Position numbers and translations under genes: made by a program
Shown here: piece after piece, positions 1 through 7,611 of the stretch
Numbering within the stretch: position 1 is the first letter of the stretch
Layout: every line of letters starts with the position of its first letter
Notes under the pieces: model-generated
The model's database searches: none
The model's input: the letters and a program-made list of their open reading frames with translations, nothing else
What the model was told of the DNA's origin: nothing
Assembly (NCBI GenBank): GCA_964594985.1
Contig: CAZQNQ010000002.1
Span: 310,001-374,000 of the forward strand
Length of the DNA stretch: 64,000 bases
Source: JADLHS01 sp964594985
Lineage (GTDB): Bacteria; Verrucomicrobiota; Verrucomicrobiia; Limisphaerales; JADLHS01
Direction of reading: 5' to 3'

Positions 1-1
1 C

Positions 2-913
2 TCCACCGCGATGGGTTTCAACACCATTGCCAGCGGCGTCTTTTCTACTGCGATGGGCTACCATGCGAGTGCAAACCACCAAGGGTCATTTGTGTGGGCG
101 GACACCTTCACGACGAATCAATTTGGCGCCACGCCATTTGTCTCCACGGCGGCGAACCAGTTCCTCATCCGCGCCACGGGCGGCATGGGCATTGGCACTT
201 CCAATCCCCAAGGAAACGTGCACGTTTACAGCACCAACAGTCCCACCGTAGTGCGGATTCAATCTGCGGGCACGCCGGGTTTAGCGCGGCTTGAGTTTGT
301 CAGCGATCCGCAGGGCAGCGCCAACGAGTGGCGTCCCGGCTACATCCAGGCCACCGACAATGGTAACTTCACCGGCGGACTTGCCTTCTTCGTCAATGGC
401 GTTGGAGCGGGAAGCAAGTTCGGCAACACTGAAGTCATGCGCGTGGTCAATGGCTCGGTCGGTATCGGCACGAATAATCCCAGCAGGCCGTTGCACGTGG
501 TGGGCGGGGTGCTGTTCAACAGCGGCTTCGGCGGTCTCAACCAAAATGTCTCTTGGGTGCCGGGCAACGCGAGTTGGAGTTTTACCAGTGATCGCCACAC
601 CAAAGACCGCGTTACTCCAGTAAATCCCGACTCCGTTCTACAGAAAGTCGCCCGCATCCCGATCAACGAGTGGAGCTACATTGGTTACCCCCAACGCCAC
701 ATCGGACCGATGGCGCAGGACTTTCACGCTGAGTTTCCGCTCAACGCGGACGACAAGGCACTCAATGACGCCGACCTCCACGGCGTAGCGCTGGCGGCGA
801 TCCAGGGGTTGAATGAAAAGGTGGAAGTCAGGAATGCCGAGATCGCCGAATTAAAGCGCGAGTTGGAAAACCTCAAGCAAGTGGTCAATAAACTTGTCCA
901 GGCAAACAACTGA
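2..913 (+). CDS. Secreted fibre-like protein with C-terminal S74 chaperone domain (5' partial)
   Basis: The frame is open to the window edge, so the true start lies upstream; the ATG at 11 is internal. The first visible residues (STAMGFNTIASG, then STAMGYHASA) are YadA/haemagglutinin-head-like repeats. Residues ~195-260 match the Peptidase_S74 intramolecular chaperone: SFTSDRHTKDRV, then RIPINEWSYIG and HIGPMAQDFHAEF. The C terminus ELKRELENLKQVVNKL is a short coiled coil. In tail-fibre and endosialidase families this domain helps trimerise a beta-helical stalk and then cleaves itself off. In Verrucomicrobiota such domains end large surface proteins, so a surface adhesin or fibre is more likely than a phage tail; no phage gene is nearby. 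The Ser/Lys dyad expected for self-cleavage may be the S and K of SDRHTK. Confidence 0.8.
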   Translation, partial: STAMGFNTIASGVFSTAMGYHASANHQGSFVWADTFTTNQFGATPFVSTAANQFLIRATGGMGIGTSNPQGNVHVYSTNSPTVVRIQSAGTPGLARLEFVSDPQGSANEWRPGYIQATDNGNFTGGLAFFVNGVGAGSKFGNTEVMRVVNGSVGIGTNNPSRPLHVVGGVLFNSGFGGLNQNVSWVPGNASWSFTSDRHTKDRVTPVNPDSVLQKVARIPINEWSYIGYPQRHIGPMAQDFHAEFPLNADDKALNDADLHGVALAAIQGLNEKVEVRNAEIAELKRELENLKQVVNKLVQANN

Positions 914-969
914 CCCTGCAAGAATTGCCGGGAAGGTTTTATCGGCTGTTCAAACCCTGAGCTTGGAGG

Positions 970-2499
970 TTAAGCCGTTTTCGCAAACGTCTCCGCCAAC
1001 GCCACAGCTTTGAGCATGGCCTTGCTCTTGTTCACCGTTTCCTGAAATTCCGCTTCGGGTTCGGAGTCGTTCACCCAGCCGCCGCCGGCTTGCACGTAGG
1101 CTTTGCCGTCTTTGAGCAGGGCGGTGCGGATGGTGATGCAGGTGTCCAGATTGCCGTTGAAGCTGAAGTAGCCCACACAACCGCCATACGGCCCGCGCGT
1201 CGTGCCTTCGAGGTTGGCGATGATCTGCATGGCGCGGATCTTCGGCGCTCCGCTGACTGTGCCCGCCGGAAACGTCGCGCGCATCAGGTCGTAATTGGTT
1301 TTATCGGCGGATAGCTTGCCCTCCACGCTCGACACGATGTGCATCACGTGGCTGTAACGTTCGATGATCATCAGGTCTTTGACCTGCACGCTGCCGAAAT
1401 CGCACACGCGGCCGATGTCGTTGCGCGCGAGGTCCACAAGCATGACGTGTTCGGCGCGTTCCTTCGGGTCGGCGAGCAGTTCCTTTTCCAGCGCGACATC
1501 TTCCTCCGTCGTCTGGCCGCGACGACGCGTGCCGGCGATGGGGCGAATCTCCACTTTGTGGTCCTCGCAGCGCACATGAATTTCCGGCGACGCGCCCACG
1601 AGCGAAAAGCCGTCCAGTTCGAGCAGGAACATGTAGGGCGAGGGATTCACCGAACGCGCCGCGCGGTAAACATCCACCGGCGACGCCTTGGTCTCGACGC
1701 TGAACCGTTGCGAGCCGACGACCTGGATGATGTCGCCGGCGGTGATGAACTTCTTCGATGCCTGAACGTTCGCGAGGAACTTGTCTTTCGGTTGGTTCGA
1801 CGTGAAAGCGATGGGCAGCACTTCACCCGGGATGCAGACCGGGTTGTGTTCGCTGGGCTGTTCGAGCAACGAGAGCAGGCGCTCGATTTCTTCCACGGCG
1901 GTTTCGTAGGCCTCAGTCGGGCTGGCGGCTTCGTCAATCGCGGCATTAACCAAAACCGTGATGGTCTGCGCCACGCGGTCGAACACGAGCAACTGGTCCG
2001 CGACGATGAAATACATCGTGGGCGTGCCGAGTTCATCGTGCGTCGGACGTGGGACGACGGGCTCGACGTCATGGATGAATTCGTAACCGATGAAGCCGAC
2101 CGCGCCGCCGGTGAACCGCGGCAACCCCGGCAGCGTCACCGCACGATATTTCTTCATCACGCGCTCGACGACTTCGAGGCCATCCTTCACACAATTCTCG
2201 CACGGCTCCTTGCCCGGCGCAGGGACACCAAACTTCTCGATGACCTTGCCGTCCTGGATGACTTCGATCTTGCTGCCCGTCTGCTTGATGACCGCGCGCG
2301 GATTACAGCCGACGAACGAGTAGCGTCCGAGATGTTCGCCGCCTTCGACAGATTCAAAGAGGAAGGATTCGCCCTGGCCGCGGATTTTGCGATAGGCCGA
2401 GAGCGGCGTTTCGATGTCGGCAAGAATGCGGCTGGTGACGGGAATCAGGTTGCCCTGGCCCGCGAGCTTCAGAAATTCGTCCAATGATGGCGTGATCAT
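970..2499 (-). CDS. trpE: Anthranilate synthase component I
   Basis: This 509-aa protein has the normal length for TrpE, which makes anthranilate from chorismate and glutamine-derived ammonia with the TrpG subunit in the first tryptophan step. The N-terminal domain carries SFLFESVEGGEHLGRYSF, the region that holds the tryptophan feedback site. The chorismate-binding domain has GASPEIHVR, RPIAGTRRRG, AEHVMLVDLARND and FPAGTVSGAPKIRAM, all diagnostic. The start ATG at 2499 gives MITPSLDEFLKLA, typical of the family. It stands alone: no trpG, trpD or leader peptide is visible nearby, so TrpG must be encoded elsewhere. Aminodeoxychorismate synthase is the main alternative but the whole-length match favours TrpE. 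Confidence 0.95.
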   Translation of the reverse strand: MITPSLDEFLKLAGQGNLIPVTSRILADIETPLSAYRKIRGQGESFLFESVEGGEHLGRYSFVGCNPRAVIKQTGSKIEVIQDGKVIEKFGVPAPGKEPCENCVKDGLEVVERVMKKYRAVTLPGLPRFTGGAVGFIGYEFIHDVEPVVPRPTHDELGTPTMYFIVADQLLVFDRVAQTITVLVNAAIDEAASPTEAYETAVEEIERLLSLLEQPSEHNPVCIPGEVLPIAFTSNQPKDKFLANVQASKKFITAGDIIQVVGSQRFSVETKASPVDVYRAARSVNPSPYMFLLELDGFSLVGASPEIHVRCEDHKVEIRPIAGTRRRGQTTEEDVALEKELLADPKERAEHVMLVDLARNDIGRVCDFGSVQVKDLMIIERYSHVMHIVSSVEGKLSADKTNYDLMRATFPAGTVSGAPKIRAMQIIANLEGTTRGPYGGCVGYFSFNGNLDTCITIRTALLKDGKAYVQAGGGWVNDSEPEAEFQETVNKSKAMLKAVALAETFAKTA

Positions 2500-2648
2500 A
2501 ACGGTCGCGTCATCTTACGAAAGAACTGGACCGGGGACAGGGAAAACTATGGGCTGAAGCCGTGCTTGTTAAGAAGCGCAAGCCCGCTATCCTTTTGAAA
2601 CCGGAAGCGCGTTCGCACGTCGCAACGGAATTCCGGGGAAACCCAACC

Positions 2649-3218
2649 ATGATTATGAAAACGAACAAACTGATTGTGACCCTGAGTGCCGTGCTTGTTG
2701 CCGCGGTAGTGGCCGGCTGCGGTGATTCCAAACCCAAGCCGGATGAAAAAGCGGCGGAAGCGAGCCCCCCGGCGGCCACCCCGCAGGCGACCTTGCCCGA
2801 GGCGGCGAATCAAGCGGTTGAAAGTACGAAGGCCAGCGCCGCGATCGTTGTCCAGGAGACCAAGACTGTTTTGTCGAATGCCACCGCGCACATTGAGCAG
2901 ACGACCACCACCCTGACGGTGGAACCGAAGAAGGCGGCCGAAGACGCCGCCGCCCCGGTGACCAATGCGGTGGTCGAAGCCACCCAGCAGGTCGAAACCA
3001 CCACGGCCGCGGCAACCGCGCAGGCGCAGACCCTGATCGACCAGGCCACGGCGTTGGTCACGGACAAGAAATATCAGGAAGCACTCACCAGCTTGCAGCA
3101 GTTGTCAGGATTCCAACTGACCGCTGATCAACAGAAGACGGTGGACGAGCTTAAGGCGACCATCCAGACGGCGATGAACAGCGAGGCCGGCAAGGCGGTG
3201 CAGGGCCTGTTCAAATAA
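2649..3218 (+). CDS. Ala/Thr-rich lipoprotein
   Basis: I chose the ATG at 2649 (MIMKTNKLIVTLSA) because it places a signal peptide directly at the N terminus; the frame is open further upstream to 2562 but that stretch reads as noise. A lipobox VVAGC follows the hydrophobic core, predicting a lipid-anchored envelope protein of about 190 aa. The mature part is very rich in Ala, Thr, Glu and Lys with helical segments such as AAIVVQETKTVLSNATAHI, suggesting an extended or coiled-coil rod. The C terminus (TALVTDKKYQEALTSLQQLSGF) resembles a single TPR-like helix pair. No specific family is recognised. It is followed by a strong terminator, so it is probably monocistronic. Confidence 0.75.
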   Translation: MIMKTNKLIVTLSAVLVAAVVAGCGDSKPKPDEKAAEASPPAATPQATLPEAANQAVESTKASAAIVVQETKTVLSNATAHIEQTTTTLTVEPKKAAEDAAAPVTNAVVEATQQVETTTAAATAQAQTLIDQATALVTDKKYQEALTSLQQLSGFQLTADQQKTVDELKATIQTAMNSEAGKAVQGLFK

Positions 3219-3245
3219 AGGCTGGCGCGAAATGTTTCCGATCTC

Positions 3246-3278
3246 AGGCGCGGAGGTGACTCCGCGCCTTTTTGTTTT
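3246..3278. terminator. Bidirectional intrinsic terminator
   Basis: Perfect 10-bp stem AGGCGCGGAG / CTCCGCGCCT with a GTGA loop, followed by TTTTGTTTT on the plus strand. It ends the lipoprotein gene and touches the stop codon of the convergent membrane-protein gene. Confidence 0.85.
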
Positions 3279-3843
3279 ATGAAGCGGGTGGGTCGGCGGG
3301 CTGGTTTCGGCGGGCGGCGCGGCGGCCGCGCCACAGGCCGAGCAACGTGAAAATGATCACCGCCAGCGCGTAAGCGATGATGCCCATGCCGAGGCCCAGC
3401 GGGATCAGCAACACGAAGTCGTCCGCGTGGCTGAAGATCACGAGCACGCCGCCCACCGCAAGCGGGAGCAGGGCGTTGCCGGCGAGGCAGGCCAGGTAAA
3501 GTGGCAGCGGCGTTGCGGCCAGGTGGTGCCGATACCAATCGCGATACCCCACTTCGCCCATCGAACGCATGAGCCAGGCGGATTGAAAATTTCGGGCGGC
3601 CACCAACACGCTCGCCGTGCTCACCACGATGGCGGACAATGGCCACCGCGCCAGCACCACGATCAGCACTACATTCACGACCGCGCCCCATTTCCACCCG
3701 AGCCATTTGGCGATGGGGTTTCCTTCCAACGCCAGATGCGGCGTCGCGATCCACGTGCTGAGAAAATCCATGCCGCGCGCAAACGTCAGCACCGCGCCGA
3801 AGAGGAAATACTCGCGGCAGCCGAAGGGGATGGATTCGTCCAT
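3277..3843 (-). CDS. Membrane protein of unknown function
   Basis: This 188-aa protein has four or five predicted transmembrane stretches: around EYFLFGAVLTFARGMDF, VVNVVLIVVLARW, LYLACLAGNALLPLAVGGVL and FVLLIPLGLGMGIIAYALAV. The N-terminal half contains GNPIAKWLGWKWG, reminiscent of small integral membrane proteins that lack an assigned role (DUF5658-like is a guess). The C-terminal tail RGRRAARRNQPADPP is basic and probably cytoplasmic. It begins 94 nt downstream of hisI on the same strand, separated by an inverted repeat, so co-transcription is possible but not shown. I do not assign a function. Confidence 0.65.
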   Translation of the reverse strand: MDESIPFGCREYFLFGAVLTFARGMDFLSTWIATPHLALEGNPIAKWLGWKWGAVVNVVLIVVLARWPLSAIVVSTASVLVAARNFQSAWLMRSMGEVGYRDWYRHHLAATPLPLYLACLAGNALLPLAVGGVLVIFSHADDFVLLIPLGLGMGIIAYALAVIIFTLLGLWRGRRAARRNQPADPPAS

Positions 3844-3854
3844 GAAAATCCTTT

Positions 3855-3935
3855 AGCCGCCAGAGCACGCAAAGAACGCAAACGGGAGTCTGGATTTTGA
3901 ATCTATGCGTGCTTTGCGTTCCTTTGCGGCCATTG
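3855..3935. repeat. Palindromic intergenic repeat (GCAAAGAACGCAAA type)
   Basis: Inverted arms GCACGCAAAGAACGCAAA and TGCTTTGCGTTCCTTTGC surround a short centre between hisI and the membrane-protein gene. Such hairpins are frequent between genes of Verrucomicrobiota and Planctomycetota. It could form an mRNA stem between the two genes. Confidence 0.7.
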
Positions 3936-3936
3936 C

Positions 3937-4326
3937 TTACTTCTTCTTGTACATCTGCTCCGGGGTCAGCAATTGCGCTTCGGTTGTCTTGAACGTCTCG
4001 CCCTTGCCTTCGATGGAGCGGAAGAAGCACGATTGGTAACCTTCGTGACACGCCGGGCCGTTTTGTTCGACCTGGATGAGCAGGCAATCGCCGTCGCAAT
4101 CGAACGCGATGTCTTTCACGGTCTGCGTGTTGCCGCTTTCCTCGCCCTTCATCCAGAACTTCTGGCGCGAGCGGCTCCAGAAATGCGTCTTGCCCGTGGC
4201 GATGGTGGATTCCAGCGAGGCGCGGTTCATCCACGCCATCATCACCACGCGCCCGCTCTTCTGTTCCTGGACGATCGCGGGGATCAGGCCGTTCGCGTCA
4301 AATTTCAGCTTGTCGTAGAAACTCAT
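3937..4326 (-). CDS. hisI: Phosphoribosyl-AMP cyclohydrolase
   Basis: This 129-aa protein opens the adenine ring of phosphoribosyl-AMP in histidine synthesis. It shows the family signatures VMMAWMNRASL, THFWSRSRQKFW and the metal-binding motifs FDCDGDCLL and ACHEGYQSCFFR, with the cysteines and histidine expected for zinc and magnesium binding. The length fits a stand-alone HisI without the HisE pyrophosphatase domain. The start ATG at 4326 gives MSFYDKLKFDANGL. No other his gene is near, so the pathway genes are dispersed. Confidence 0.95.
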   Translation of the reverse strand: MSFYDKLKFDANGLIPAIVQEQKSGRVVMMAWMNRASLESTIATGKTHFWSRSRQKFWMKGEESGNTQTVKDIAFDCDGDCLLIQVEQNGPACHEGYQSCFFRSIEGKGETFKTTEAQLLTPEQMYKKK

Positions 4327-4387
4327 ACTGCCGGGATTTTAGATTTACGATCCCGAATTTACGAACGAAAAGAACGGACGGGTTTTG

Positions 4388-4544
4388 ACCACGGATGGAC
4401 ACCGATGAACACGGATAAAGCAGGGGCTTTGACGCGAATTCCGCCAATTATCACGAATGGGAAAGCATGTGTTCATTCCCGGCAATACGCGGAATTCGCG
4501 TAAAGCCTTTCCCCATCCGTGTTCATCGGTGTCCATCCGTGGTT
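4388..4544. repeat. Dispersed inverted repeat, ACCACGGATGGACAC family, copy 1
   Basis: The ends ACCACGGATGGACACCGATG and CATCGGTGTCCATCCGTGGT are inverted copies. Inside are a second inverted pair (GACGCGAATT / GAATTCGCG) and a central TTATCACGAATGG. A homologous copy with the same nested layout lies at 19353-19516. It sits between the two minus-strand genes hisI and the VWA gene. Confidence 0.85.
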
Positions 4545-4548
4545 AAAA

Positions 4549-4659
4549 TCATTCCTTCGGTAAAAACGTGAACGCCACCGCGCCCAGCACGCACACGAAC
4601 GCCGCGTAATGATTCCACCGGATCACCGCACGAGTTTTTGCGGGCCCTCCATTCGCCAT
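4549..4659 (-). CDS. Possible 36-aa single-span membrane peptide
   Basis: ATG at 4659 opens a 36-codon frame ending TGA at 4549. It reads MANGGPAKTRAVIRW, then a hydrophobic stretch HYAAFVCVLGAVAFTFL ending PKE. A basic N terminus before one transmembrane segment is the usual layout of small membrane proteins. Against it: the ribosome binding site is weak, and flanking repeats abut both ends. It could also be a gene remnant. Treat as a candidate only. Confidence 0.3.
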   Translation of the reverse strand: MANGGPAKTRAVIRWNHYAAFVCVLGAVAFTFLPKE

Positions 4660-4704
4660 CCGCGTGGTATGATGAAAATCGAAGCGGGCTGAAGCCCGCG
4701 CTCC

Positions 4705-7611
4705 TCACTCGCCGCGCCGCTTCTGCGCCCGGCGCTTGGCTTCGAGCAGGCGATTGGTGGTGGAAGCTTGTTCTTCCGCAGCGGGCCTTGTTTCAACCGG
4801 CGGAGCCGCTTCCGCTGGCGCCGTTTGCTCGCTTTGGCCAGACAACGGAAGGTCCGCGACCTTCGCCGGCTCCTGCGGCTGGAATAAATCCCGGCGCGGT
4901 TCCGCCGCGCCCGCCGAAGTGCGCGTGGAACGCACTTGTTCCCGCCGGGCCAATAACGTGTTCAACGACTCATCCGCCTCCGCCGGTCGCGGCTTGTGCT
5001 GCCAGAAGAACACAAAGCGTTTCACCGCCGCGACGGCTTTCGCGACCTGCTCGCGTTCCAGATCAATTCGTCGCACGCCCACATCCAGCACGAACAAGAT
5101 GATCGCCAGCCGCACCAGCCATTCCCACCAGTCCAACGGTCGCCGGGTCTTCAAGCGATCGTGCGTGAACGGATTCTCCGTCACCTTCATCGGATCGAGC
5201 ATTTTGCCGCCGCCCGCTTCCGCGATGCGTTTGAGCAGATTGAAATTTGGGTCCGCCGCCGCGAACTCCGGCGAAAAATTCACACTCGCCCCAACAACTT
5301 GTCCCGCGACCGCCTGGCCGTTCTCCACTTGCATCAGGTTCACGAGGTAGCCGCCGACTTCCTTCGTCGGAAACTTCGCCTCGTAATGCCCTGGGCCGGT
5401 CTGCTCCACGCGCACCACGTGCCGCTCGCCTTTCGGGCTGACCACCGTCGCCTGCAAGTTGAGGAAGTTGCGGTAATTTCCCTTTTCATCGAGCGCCTCG
5501 ACGTTGATGACGCCCTCGCCCTTGTCAATCACCACCTCGCTGCTGAAGTCCGCGTTCTCCAGCCGCCGCAAACTCCACTGCGCGATCTGCGACCAGAATT
5601 GTTTGTAGCGCTCCCAGCCGAGCCAGTTCTTCGCCCACTTCGCCCGCGCATCGGAGGTGAACGCCACTGCGCGACCGAGACCGTATTGCCAGTGGGCCAG
5701 CAACGGATCGCCTTTCTCCGTGAACAACGGCGTTTCCGCGCGCGGCTTCACCGACGACGCCACATAGCCGAGCAGTTGCGGATAATCCGCCGCCGCGATG
5801 CCGCGCGTGAGTTCGCTCGACGCTTTGACCTGCGGCTTGAATGGCTCTTCGTAGATCGCCGACTTCAAAATCACCGCCGTCTCCTTGATGAAAATCTGCG
5901 GCAACATCGCCGGCGACGTGACGTTGTGAAACCTTCCGCGCCCGCGTTCCGCAATTTCAATCATCGTCTCCGGTCCGACGTGCCCCGCGATCAACACCGT
6001 GCTCACCGTGATGCGATCATCCACGATCTGCTGCATGAGTTCGGGTGACGGTTTCGCCGGATCGCCGTCGCTGAACACGATGATGTGTTTCAAACTCGCC
6101 TTCGATTTCTTCAGAGCCTGATGCGACTGCTCCAGCACACCCTGGAAACTGCCGAGGTCGCCCTGATTCATGCCCGCGATGGCGCGACCGGCCTCCTTCT
6201 TGTTGCCAACTTTCTTCAGCTCATGAACCCAGTTCTCCGTGCCATCCCAGAGAATGACGCCCATCTCATCATCCGGCCCGAGCGCGTTCAACACGCCCTG
6301 CGCGCAATCCCGCGCCACCTGATTGCCGTTGGCGAACTCCATCCCGTGCATCACCAACACCACCGCGCCCGGCGGCAAAACCTTTTTGCTGTCCAGTTCC
6401 ATGCTGACCGGCAGCGTCGTTTCCAGCGGCGTGTTGCGATAACCACCCGCCGCAAACGCATTCTCGCCGCCGATGCACACCAGCCCCACGCCGAAATCCC
6501 GCACCGCTGATTCGATCAACCCCATCGTGTCGCGCCCGAGATCGCCCGCGCTGACATTGCAGAGGAAAATCGCGTCGTAACTGTCCATCTCCGCGAGCGA
6601 CGTCGGCAAACCCGTCACGCCCGTGACCCGCACGTCCAGTTTTGACTGCTGTAGCGCCGCCGCCAGCGTGTCGTCCAATCCAAGTTCGCCCGAAATGATC
6701 AGCACCCGCGGATCGCCCTTCACGCTCGCGAACGACATCGCGCGATTGTTCTGCGGCAACAGATCACCCGGTGCATCCACGCGCACGTCGTAGTTGTAAA
6801 AGCCCTGTTCCGTAAGGGTCTGCGGTAGCGAATACAAATTCTTTCCGGCATCGAGGTGTATCTTCACCGGTTCGCCCAGCGCCTGATCATTTCGATATAC
6901 GGTAGCGGTGACGTCCTGCGCTTGGTCCGCCTGCACAAAGAACTTTAGTTCGAACGGCTGCCCCTTCTTGAGCTTCGTGGGCACTTGGACTTTCTCCACA
7001 AACACATCGCTGCCCCGCGATGCGCCGAGTGCCACCACGTCCACACTCGCGCCCTGCGCCTTCGCCTGCGTGACCGCGCCCATCACATCGCCGATGTTTT
7101 CATTGCCGTCCGACATCAGCACGATGCGCTTCTGTCCCGTCTCCGCAAACGCCGCTGTCGCCAATCGCACCGCCGAGGCCAGGTCCGACCGTTGCGTGTC
7201 CACCACCGCCTCGACCTTCTCCAGATCAATCGCCTCGTTCGGCATCCGATCAATGCTCGCCTCCGTACCAAAGATGATGACGCCCGCCTTGTCATTCTTC
7301 TTTTTCTGGTCGGCCATCTTGTTCACCAACGCCTTCGCCGCGTCCTGTTGCGCCGACGGCACGCTGTCCGAGCGATCCAGCACGAAGAACACATTCATCC
7401 CTTCAACCGGCAACAGCCACTGTAACCCGGCGATGGCAAACACCAGCGCGAGACAAACCACCGTGCGCAACCCAAGCGCCGTCCACCGCCGCCACGGCAC
7501 GATTTGCACGTCCGTCTTCCACGCCAACCAAAAAATCCACGCCAGCGCCGGTAACGCGAGCAACAGATAGATGGGATGGGTGAATTGCATGTCAGTTGGC
7601 GGCAGTCTCAA
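4705..7611 (-). CDS. Large membrane-anchored VWA / GATase1-like protein
   Basis: This 968-aa protein belongs to the BatA/BatB-like group common in Verrucomicrobiota and Planctomycetota. Two N-terminal membrane segments (LLLALPALAWIFWLAW; WTALGLRTVVCLALVFAI) precede a von Willebrand A domain whose metal-ion site is FFVLDRSDSVPS (DxSxS). Residues ~300-400 resemble a glutamine-amidotransferase-like fold (GGENAFAAGGY). A second VWA-like region follows (HIIVFSDGDPAKPS). A C-terminal membrane span (WLVRLAIILFVLDVGV) and a charged cytoplasmic tail rich in Glu, Arg and Ala end the protein. It starts inside the last 20 bases of the upstream permease/NHL gene, so the two are likely translationally coupled. 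The exact role is unknown; envelope assembly or metal-dependent protein binding is likely. Confidence 0.8.
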   Translation of the reverse strand: MRLPPTDMQFTHPIYLLLALPALAWIFWLAWKTDVQIVPWRRWTALGLRTVVCLALVFAIAGLQWLLPVEGMNVFFVLDRSDSVPSAQQDAAKALVNKMADQKKKNDKAGVIIFGTEASIDRMPNEAIDLEKVEAVVDTQRSDLASAVRLATAAFAETGQKRIVLMSDGNENIGDVMGAVTQAKAQGASVDVVALGASRGSDVFVEKVQVPTKLKKGQPFELKFFVQADQAQDVTATVYRNDQALGEPVKIHLDAGKNLYSLPQTLTEQGFYNYDVRVDAPGDLLPQNNRAMSFASVKGDPRVLIISGELGLDDTLAAALQQSKLDVRVTGVTGLPTSLAEMDSYDAIFLCNVSAGDLGRDTMGLIESAVRDFGVGLVCIGGENAFAAGGYRNTPLETTLPVSMELDSKKVLPPGAVVLVMHGMEFANGNQVARDCAQGVLNALGPDDEMGVILWDGTENWVHELKKVGNKKEAGRAIAGMNQGDLGSFQGVLEQSHQALKKSKASLKHIIVFSDGDPAKPSPELMQQIVDDRITVSTVLIAGHVGPETMIEIAERGRGRFHNVTSPAMLPQIFIKETAVILKSAIYEEPFKPQVKASSELTRGIAAADYPQLLGYVASSVKPRAETPLFTEKGDPLLAHWQYGLGRAVAFTSDARAKWAKNWLGWERYKQFWSQIAQWSLRRLENADFSSEVVIDKGEGVINVEALDEKGNYRNFLNLQATVVSPKGERHVVRVEQTGPGHYEAKFPTKEVGGYLVNLMQVENGQAVAGQVVGASVNFSPEFAAADPNFNLLKRIAEAGGGKMLDPMKVTENPFTHDRLKTRRPLDWWEWLVRLAIILFVLDVGVRRIDLEREQVAKAVAAVKRFVFFWQHKPRPAEADESLNTLLARREQVRSTRTSAGAAEPRRDLFQPQEPAKVADLPLSGQSEQTAPAEAAPPVETRPAAEEQASTTNRLLEAKRRAQKRRGE

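Noticed and set aside
1339..2487. Long open frame on the plus strand opposite trpE
   Set aside because: Antisense shadow of a strongly conserved trpE; residues are low-complexity His/Arg/Asp-rich and match no family.
3128..4234. Minus-strand frame spanning the lipoprotein, membrane protein and hisI
   Set aside because: Runs across two real genes and a repeat without any domain.
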